Source: Tetrapyrgos nigripes
Lineage: Eukaryota > Basidiomycota > Agaricomycetes > Agaricales > Campanellaceae
DNA: 64,000 nucleotides
Assembly: GCA_013368315.1 (NCBI GenBank)
Contig: JAACJM010000173.1
Location: 109,303-173,302 of the forward strand
Direction of reading: 5' to 3'
In this document: positions 56,705-64,000 of the stretch, in pieces
Position numbering within the stretch: position 1 is the stretch's first letter
Layout of the letters: each line of letters opens with the position of its first letter
Translations under genes and position numbers: made by a program
The notes under the pieces: model-generated
Told to the model about the DNA's origin: nothing
Seen by the model: the letters and a program-made list of their open reading frames with translations, nothing else
Databases searched by the model: none

Positions 56705-57200
56705 ATGGAGAGAGTCCTTTTGAAACAGCTCAGGGGATGCAGTAAACCCCACATTCCCTGGCCTATTCAATCTCTCAATTCTATTGATGAGAGAATAGTC
56801 TTTCTTGCTGTAAATGCAATTGAGACTACAATGCAAAACACCTACACCACAGGTGCTAGAGACTATGTAACCTTCTGCTTGGATCACAATGTCTCGCTGA
56901 AACCCACTCCTGAAACTCTTGCTCAATATATTGCCTCCACATTCCAATTCATTGCCTCAGGCCTGGAATACCTCACAGGTACCCATTACTTCCTCTGTGA
57001 CATCTACCCTGACTTCACTAAGAGCCATTGATCCTTTAGTTCAATAGCCAGTTCAGAGAAAATTCATGCAGATCCAGTCAGATGCAAACTTCCTCTATGA
57101 CTTGCACACCTTCAGGCATTCTACAATTGGTACCTGAAAGCTCCAACATACAACAATCTCCTCTGCATAACCATCCTTCCTTTATCCAACTGTGCTTTAT
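56705..57200 (+). pseudogene. Tyrosine recombinase, N-terminal domain only
   Basis: The frame 56705-57031 has the SAM-like core-binding domain: NTYTTGARDYVTFCLDHNV, PTPETLAQYIASTFQFIASG, LEYLTGTHYFLCDIYPDF. After a TGA the similarity continues as DPVRCKLPL-stop-LAHLQAF and YNNLLCITILPLS. The catalytic domain with its Arg-His-Arg-Tyr residues is missing. In DIRS elements this enzyme joins the circular DNA to the chromosome by recombination without target duplication. Confidence 0.7.
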
Positions 57201-58369
57201 GAGGGGTTTCTGCAACATGACCACACCACTGGGGAAAGGGGCCAGTGCTTCGCATGGCAAGGTACTAGGCCCCCCATTGGTTTTTGAGCATCTACATAGG
57301 TAGCCAAGTAGGACTCATAATGATATGTGTTACATACCATACCCAATACATGCCAATACATAAGTAGTACAATGACCAAGGTGGAGATGGCAACCCCAGG
57401 AAACATTAAAAAAATAAACAATGAAAAATGAGGCAAATGGATGCTCACACAGTGAAAAGCAGCATAAGATAGAAAACAATGTGATAATATGAAAGGGAAG
57501 AAGATATGAGAGAGAATGTGAAGCTGGAAAAAGAAGTAACAACAGAGAGAAGATGGATGTATTACAGAGAAAAGAGAAAAATAAAATAGGGAAAAATGAC
57601 TCACTGTTAAGGAAAAGCACAGGGTTGGCAGGAATCACAGGAGGGCAGGAACGGGAGAAGCGGGAATGAGTATGGGAGACATTGAGCTAACCTGTACCAA
57701 CCCCACCTCCCATCAGGCTGTATTTCCTTCTCCATACTTGTCACAACAAGAAAGAAGGAACTGTCTTGACAGTAGTGGTGTCATCAAGTTGGTGTCCACG
57801 ATGCCCTGTGAAAACAGAAGTCAAAGTAGAGGCCATGTTAATGAGTGTTTACAAAGGAATCTGACAACTGGAAGAGCAAGGAGAGACAGAGAGAATACAC
57901 ACCTGGGTGCCCGTATCTACTGATGTAGTCACAACTCCTATACTCAAAACCAGAATGAGAAGGCTTCATTGCAATTTTCTGCAGAGCACCAGCCATTAGT
58001 AGCAGTAAAAAGAAACTGGTCTGCCAAAGACTCACTCGGCTTCATTCCCATAAATCTGTGCTCCACGGTAGTTCAATTTGGCTAGCCATGGATTCCTGAT
58101 GTTGTGGATGACCATGAGCAGGAAAAATCAGAGAGGAGGAATGGTGGTGGTTGGGGTGAGTTTTGCTGTGAGAGGAGGGAAAGTGCTCAGACACGTGTTG
58201 GTGCTGGCATCAACATGATGTAGTTGTTGATGTCAGCAGTCACTGGACACAGTCCAGACCAAGTCCAGACTGCAACTTCACTGTGACTAGATGAGCAGTT
58301 GATGAGCGCCAACAAACAGGAGTGGGAGTTTGAACCTGTGGAAAAGATCTGGGAGGTCGCTACAACATA
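57201..58369. other. No recognisable gene
   Basis: A-rich stretch at 57400-57660 and short frames only. It holds the inverted 43-bp motif at 57228-57270. Confidence 0.5.
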
Positions 58370-58371
58370 AA

Positions 58372-60290
58372 TTAACTCAGCCTAAAGGCCTTGTAATTAG
58401 GACCTGTCAAGCTGACCTCAGCTGCAGTATGCTTCCTTCCATGCCTCATTTTCTCGGGCATCACTTGGGCTGTGTCAGAAGAGGAAGGTATCATCAGTGT
58501 GGGCATTGTCATAGGGGCTGTATCTGCCTCTGAAGCAGGTGCTGGCATGGTCATTGGCTCAGATGAAGGCGACAGTACTGCAGGTGGAATGACAATGGGA
58601 CTCTCAAGGGACATTGTCAGAACCACAACTGGAGTTCCAGGGGATGGTACTGCAGGTGTAGCAACAATGGAGATGCAAGGGCCATTGTCAGAAGCACAGC
58701 TGGAGTTCAAGGGGATGCAGCAGGAGCAACTGCCTGACTTTGCTGTACAGTTTGTTCAACTGCTGCCTTGAATTGCTTCTCCTCCCATTCTTTCCATTTA
58801 ACATTGGTCATCTTATAGAAGTAGGTTGTGTCCGACTCAAAGGTGTTCTTGAGGATCTGGATTTTGACCATGTGTAGAGAGCTCACTCAGATTGCAAAAT
58901 TTATCCAATGGCCAGCCAATCAACTTTCACACCATATTTTTTGGTGATCATCGAAGTTCTTGTAGTACATCCTTGAGATCTTGTGCTTTCCACCAGCAGT
59001 CTGCAATGCATTGTGAGCACTCCTGTTACATCTCAACCACTTATTACTCATGCAGCTTACTGGTGATAAGCTGCACCAGCTCTTTTTTCATCTCTGTAGT
59101 TTCTTTGAATGCAATTCCAGGCCACTCCTAGAAGACAACAGTGAACGCTGATTCATTCAGGTAAGCATGACTCTCACCTTCAACACCAGCAATACAATAA
59201 CCCTCAAGTCAAGTAGCAATTGCATGTGGAGTCTCCTTATACACCAGCTCAAAGAATGATGCAACATGCTCACTCATTACCCATGCCTCCAGTGGGTTGA
59301 AATGCTCTGAGTTGGAGCAAATGATGACTAGTGCTGCCTCCACGCCAGTCTGGGCATTAAGTTGTTGAAGCTGTTCAGGTATGTACAATTAGTTTCCACT
59401 GTACAGGAAGCAATATTGGTCCAAGCTCACCATTAGTTTTGCGTCTTCCACAGTCATGTGAATATCATGGAAGGCACTCAAGGAGCTGTTGTGCAAGTTA
59501 AGCTCATGGTTCTCCCTGTTTCTCCTCAAGAGTCTTCAACACATCCTTTGTTGCCTCCTGTTGCTTGGCCTTCAACATCGCTCCCCATTTCTTTGAGATT
59601 TCATCCATGCACTCCAGAATTTTCTTTCAAGGCTGTCCCTCTGGAATCCCTGCAATAATGACTTAGTATTTACAATCTCTCATGTATAGTTCAACTCACC
59701 AGAATTTATTTCAGCCATTTGTTTGTGAACAAAGGCTTGGAAAGGCCCAAGGTTTTTCTTCTTCTGCTTCAGATGGTAGGTTTGCACGATCTCGTCCATG
59801 TACCACTGGACATCATGCTTCCCAAACTCTTCCTTCATTGCTGTTGCTTTGTTCCAGAATATGGTGAAAGCTTGTTGAAGTCAGATTGCATACTTCTTCT
59901 TGTCTAACTCCCATGCCTGTTTCTTCTCTGTCTTTTGTGCATTCGTCAACTTGATGGGCTTCCGAGGTGCACAATATCTGGTCAGTTGACATGTTGATGT
60001 GCCTTTTTGTTGAGCAGCATGCAAAAAAATGCTCAAATTGCAATTTCAACATCTGTGAAGATGAGCAAAGGATGGAGTGCTCAGGTGGCTGGCCAGTGTG
60101 TACTTTCTTCCAATCAAAATATTTTTTACAAAAATTAAGTGAAAAACAAATTTACAAGTCTTGGATCATTGCCCACAGAAAGTCAGCCACAGGATCACTA
60201 ACAGAAACCACAGCTTCCAGCCCAGCTCTGAAATCCTCCACTCCACCCACTTCAGACAGTAGCTCCTCAATACCTACGACTTCTTCATCT
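58372..60290 (-). pseudogene. Decayed unidentified protein gene, probably transposon-associated
   Basis: On the minus strand, discontinuous coding remnants run from about 60290 to 58372. The best block, near 59985-59700, reads APRKPIKLTNAQKTEKKQAW, then after a TGA AFTIFWNKATAMKEEFGKHD and VQWYMDEIVQTYHLKQKKK. This has the Trp/Lys pattern of HMG-box-like or nucleoprotein-type DNA-binding segments common in mushroom repeats. The C-terminal part (58372-58710, 112 codons) is Pro/Ser/Met-rich and repetitive. I do not recognise the full protein; the composition and decay fit an old multicopy gene. Confidence 0.4.
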
Positions 60291-60299
60291 GAGTAGCCA

Positions 60300-61111
60300 T
60301 GGCTTTACAAGTAGCGTTTACTCCAGTAACCAAGGTGATGACTGACACTACATCCAGGTGTTTCTAGCCTCCTAGGCGTATGACTGGGAGCCAATGGAGT
60401 TCCAGATCCCTGCTGAACCACAGGCTGGCTGTGTCACGAGGGTGTACCTATGATCCACCTCTGTCAGAATGATCAATGGAAAAGAGCTGAGTCGCACTGA
60501 GTCGGCTAATGCTGTATTGACTCGACTCGACTACAAATCAGCTCAACTCACTGACTTAGCCGGAGTTGAGTCATGTCCAACACTAGACCAGACATCGGCT
60601 ATCTTATGTGACATGACCTGCCCCTGCCACCCCACTATCCTTCCTTGGTCTCGCCATCCACCTCTCCTCAGTGTGTAAGTATGTATGAGTTGAGTCCTTG
60701 TGCATGTCGATGTACTTATCATAGCTTATGTACCTACTATAGTATGTAGCTACATAGTTGTTCTAATTAATCACTGTAACCACATTTTGACCACATTAGT
60801 TTACCGGGCTTTCGAGTGGAGGTGGTTTTAACTCCAACCTTTTCAGCAGCCCTGAACGCTCTTCGGAAGTTGGATCAATGCCCTGTGTCACAGCAGCTGA
60901 GGTCTATGTAATACTACTTGAGGATCAGTGACTTGGGATATTTCTAAAATTCTGTCCACCAAGATTATAATGTGCAGACATCTCCAAGGCATCTCTTGTC
61001 CACTTTGAGAGGCAGAGAAGTTGTGATCATGATGACAACACACGTTGCTGAATCTCACCCAAATGCAGCACCGCTAAAATTGCTTCGTCTTTGAATGCAA
61101 GTCGAACAAAC
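60300..61111. other. No recognisable gene
   Basis: Mixed sequence between the decayed ORF and the LINE 2 target site; short frames only. Confidence 0.5.
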
Positions 61112-61489
61112 AAGAACAGAATGTATGGCCACCCCTTGATCTCGAACCACCACCTTCTCCAAAATTCCCATGCTCTTTGAGTGTGAGGATTAAGGGTTTC
61201 TCAGTGCTGTAGGGTCAGAAGTGGGTAGATACATTTCTCTGCTACGTACAAAGGCTTCTAGTTGTACCCTTTGGTGTTTCTGGAACCTTCTCCTGGCAAA
61301 CTTGTGTCTCTTGGGCCCTTTTGGCATTTGCCTGGGTTGGACTGCTATGTGTCCGCTTCAGACGTACTTCCAGCTGCATATTTTCACATGACTCTGCAGT
61401 GAGCCGGCCCTTGGCAAAGGCTGTATGAATTCTCAAATGGAGAAGCTCATTCAACATCTGAGACTCTTGCGATGAAGGACATATAGTAA

Positions 61490-61820
61490 AACAGGTGAGT
61501 ATCCCTTAGTAAAGGATTCTAATGGTGGCAGATGTAGCCATACTCCCTGGCAATTGGAGTCCCCTTTGGGGGTTTGCAGTGGTCCCACATCACACTCTGT
61601 GTCTGTGATGACAGTAAAATAGAGAGGAGGGCCCTCTCTTAGCAAAGGAGGTTAGCATTGACAAATGGTCAGGCCCTCTAATCAGTCTGAAATGACTATA
61701 AACTAGTTCTGTGGGGTCTTCCTTAGCAAAGGAGATTAAATTGGCAAATGGTCATCCCTGCTGAGTGGTCTGTGATGACTGTAAACTAGCTTTTAGGGTC
61801 TCCCTTAGAAAAGCACACTC
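61490..61820 (+). repeat. Tandem repeats in the LINE 2 5' UTR
   Basis: Units of about 85 bp share CCTTAGCAAAGGAG, GCAAATGGTCA, TGATGACTGTAAACTAG. The clearest copies are at about 61635-61720 and 61721-61800, with a more diverged one from 61505. Repeated 5' UTR units are common in LINE promoters. Confidence 0.7.
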
Positions 61821-62363
61821 CACGTCTGACACAAAGACGTTAAAATACAAGGCAGGGAGTCCATTTAATTGGTTCAAAGCTGATCTTTTTCGCGCTCTAA
61901 CGTCTGGTCTGAGATGACTTATAAACTAATCCAGGCCAAATTCCTTCTTGGAATGCCTGTAAAAGGGCGACTATAATTGGGGGGAATGCTTTTAAAAACC
62001 ATCCAAGACCAACGTGGTCATAGGACACCCTCAGCCTCCTCTAGTTGATCCTTGTATCTCTGGCACAGGGTGTTTAGTCATGGTCACAATCTCCTCTCCA
62101 TACCCAATACCAGGGTCCAGCCAACATCAGGCAACTGACATGACACTCACATGGCAAGACAGTGGACTCTTCCTGGATTGCAGATCCGTACAAGCTGCCA
62201 AGAGCTCAAATGAAGCACCAGGAAGGGAACGGGAAGCTCTGGTGCAAATTGGTTCTTCATGCACTACAGAGTGGGCCGTGGTGTGTTAGGTTAGTATCCT
62301 AACATGGCCTGAGAGTACAAAATCCCCTGTCGGTTAATGCATTTTAATAGGATGTATTAGCTT

Positions 62364-63794
62364 ATGTTGTTTCCATGGAAAATTTGGTGGGTCCTGCAAG
62401 GGAACCCTTTATCTGGGGATACAATAGCAGATGCATTTAGGATTTTCACAACTGGGACACCATCATACAATCTTCCACAAATAAGGAGAATATATGACAG
62501 AAATTTAGACAATGAATATGCATACTCTGATAGAGGTTGTATTAATAATGGAAATTATGATGCTCAAGCAGGGGCTAGTATATGGTGGGGAGAAAACAAT
62601 CCCAGGAACCAAGCAATTAAAATTCCATTGAAAATCTCCAACTCAAACCAAACAGCTGAACTTATTGCCACTAAGGCACTTGCTGAGATATCAGATGAAC
62701 AAAAAAATCTACAGATCATTACAGACTCACAGTACACTATTGATACTCTAACAAAGAACTTGAAGAAACATGAAGACATTGAATACATTGGCATAAGTAA
62801 CAAAGAAGTCACTGAGGCCACAATAGCTAGACTATGAGAAAGACATACCCCAACCACACTCAGAAAAGTTAAAGGCCACAGTGGAATACAAGGTAATGAA
62901 GAAGCTGATAAACTTGCAACTGAAGGCATACAAAAACCTGAAGCAGATGAAATTGATTTAGACATACCAGATGAGCTCAGAATGTCAGGGGCAAAACTAC
63001 AAAGCATCACACAAGCACTTGCTACAAAATATATCATGCAAAAGAAATGAACAAAGATACTCCACACCAAACCAACTACTCTGCTATGACCTGCAACTGA
63101 ACGAAATCTAGACAGGGCAAGATATGCCATGGAATCCTTTACCAAGGAGATTCCCTCAGACAATCAAATCTGGAAATCAATCCACCACAAAGACATACCA
63201 AAAAATATCAGACAATTCCTATGGAAACTAATGCATGATGGACACAAAGTTGGAGAATACTGGGAAGGGAAAGGTGAAGAAATCGCTTACCGTGCTCACT
63301 GCAGACCATGTAACTGCACTGAGACAATGGAACACATCCTATTGCACTGCAATGCTCGAGGACAACAAGAGATTGTATGGACATTGACCCAGAATCTATG
63401 GCACCAAAAAAACAAACGATGGCCAGCCATTAACATGGGCACTATATTATCATGCACAATGATAAAATTCTCAAATACAGCAGGGAGGGAACTCAATGGT
63501 GCATCTCACCTGTTTACTATTCTCATCACAGAAGCTGTCTTCCTCATATGGAAGCTAAGAAATGAGCGTGTAATTCAACACTCATTAGACTATGACTATG
63601 AGCATAGTGTGAATGAAATCCAAAACAAATTTTTAAATGCTATAAATAACAGACTTACACAAGACTGCGTGCTATGCAACTCTACACAATTCAAAGGCAT
63701 ACTAAGTAAAGACTTTGTAAAGCAAACGTGGTCTGGACTGCTCTGCAAGGAGGAAAATCTTCCGAAGGATTGGACTCGAAGTCGGGGGTTTTAG
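62364..63794 (+). pseudogene. LINE 2 ORF2 C-terminal part: RNase H and Cys/His tail
   Basis: Frame 62364-62837 has the RNase H segments NQTAELIATKALAEI and LQIITDSQYTIDTL. After a TGA (62838, Arg expected) comes LRKVKGHSGIQGNEEADKLA, the C-terminal RNase H motif. Two more TGA codons (near 63047 and 63088) precede frame 63129-63794. That frame carries the terminal zinc motif HCRPCNCTETMEHILLHC, typical of the region after RNase H in these LINEs. The frame ends 166 bp before the A-run. Non-functional as it stands. Confidence 0.8.
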
Positions 63795-64000
63795 TGGGTA
63801 TTAGTTGTTGACTTCAGAGTCCACACTGGAACACGCAAAGTGTTCCGTGCGTAAATGCATTTCCTCTGGGTAAGGCTACCAGTGAGGTGAAATCCCTTGC
63901 GCCATATGTGGGACCCAAAGAGCTGACTCTGTCGGTTGCCGAAGATCTATCACTCATCCAAAAAAAAAAAAAAAAGAACAGAATGTAATAGGCGAAACGG

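Larger units (their letters stand above)
54850..57200 (+). mobile_element. DIRS-like tyrosine-recombinase retroelement relic
   Basis: A DIRS-type reverse transcriptase is followed by an RNase H-like tail and the N-terminal part of a tyrosine recombinase, all on the plus strand and all broken. RT plus tyrosine recombinase, with no integrase, defines the DIRS order. Short inverted motifs at 52526-52570 and 57228-57270 flank it and might relate to its termini, although a foldback element and minisatellite also lie between them. Confidence 0.7.
61126..63973 (+). mobile_element. LINE 2: internally deleted non-LTR retrotransposon with 14-bp TSD and poly(A)
   Basis: A perfect 14-bp direct repeat AAGAACAGAATGTA flanks the element at 61112-61125 and 63974-63987, the right copy following an A-run that begins at 63960. 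The 5' end starts TGGCCACC and shares a CCACCACCTT...AAAATTCCCATG box with LINE 1. Then come a 5' UTR with tandem repeats, directly the C-terminal RNase H region of ORF2, and the 3' UTR. ORF1, endonuclease and RT are gone, yet both ends are present, so the internal part was deleted before or after insertion. Confidence 0.85.

Noticed and set aside
62564..63163. Minus-strand 199-codon ORF rich in Ser/Leu
   Set aside because: Shadow of the LINE 2 RNase H region on the plus strand.

Overview
The window looks like a stretch of a filamentous basidiomycete (Agaricomycetes-type) nuclear chromosome. Genes have several exons with short GT-AG introns of about 45-250 nt, no bacterial-type gene organisation is seen, and the transposon mix (chromodomain Ty3/Gypsy, Tad-like LINE, DIRS-like tyrosine-recombinase retroelement, pogo-like and HARBI1-like DNA elements) is typical of mushroom-forming fungi. 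The species call is inference; no rRNA or tRNA gene was found.

Layout. 1-3.2 kb: a Ty3/Gypsy element (minus) running off the left edge, fairly intact. 3.4-8.7 kb: a decayed Tad-like LINE (plus) ending in poly(A). 8.7-12 kb: non-coding DNA with a three-copy tandem repeat and a TA-flanked pogo-type deletion element (9923-10659). 12.1-18.8 kb: a decayed Ty3/Gypsy element (minus) split by a TIR element (13602-14311). 19.3-33.5 kb: a short-chain dehydrogenase (SDR) pseudogene whose seven exons are pushed apart by insertions: a complete Ty3/Gypsy chromovirus (20051-27919, TSD GTGAT) nested in an older insertion, and a 4.3 kb TIR element (28327-32655) inside an intron, 17 nt before the next exon. 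34-49.3 kb: the host gene island: a small uncertain gene, a single-pass membrane protein, an Hpc2/ubinuclein-type HIR-complex gene, an unknown YRTP-repeat protein, a MYND zinc-finger protein and a second SDR copy, almost complete but with a 2-nt frameshift. 49.7-64 kb: a second transposon block with a pogo-like transposase, an inverted fragment copy of the Hpc2-like gene, a minisatellite, a foldback element, a DIRS-like RT/tyrosine recombinase relic, an unidentified decayed ORF and an internally deleted LINE with a 14-bp target-site duplication.

How it fits together. The transposon blocks are ageing by C-to-T decay. Nearly all in-frame stops in them are TGA, mostly where an Arg (CGA) codon is expected. 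In the one element with both LTRs, all six CpG differences are losses in the 5' LTR. The least expected coding feature is a third ORF of 158 codons (26919-27395) in the envelope position of the complete chromovirus. It has a Cys/His motif, its own TATA-like box and a stop codon that overlaps the polypurine tract.
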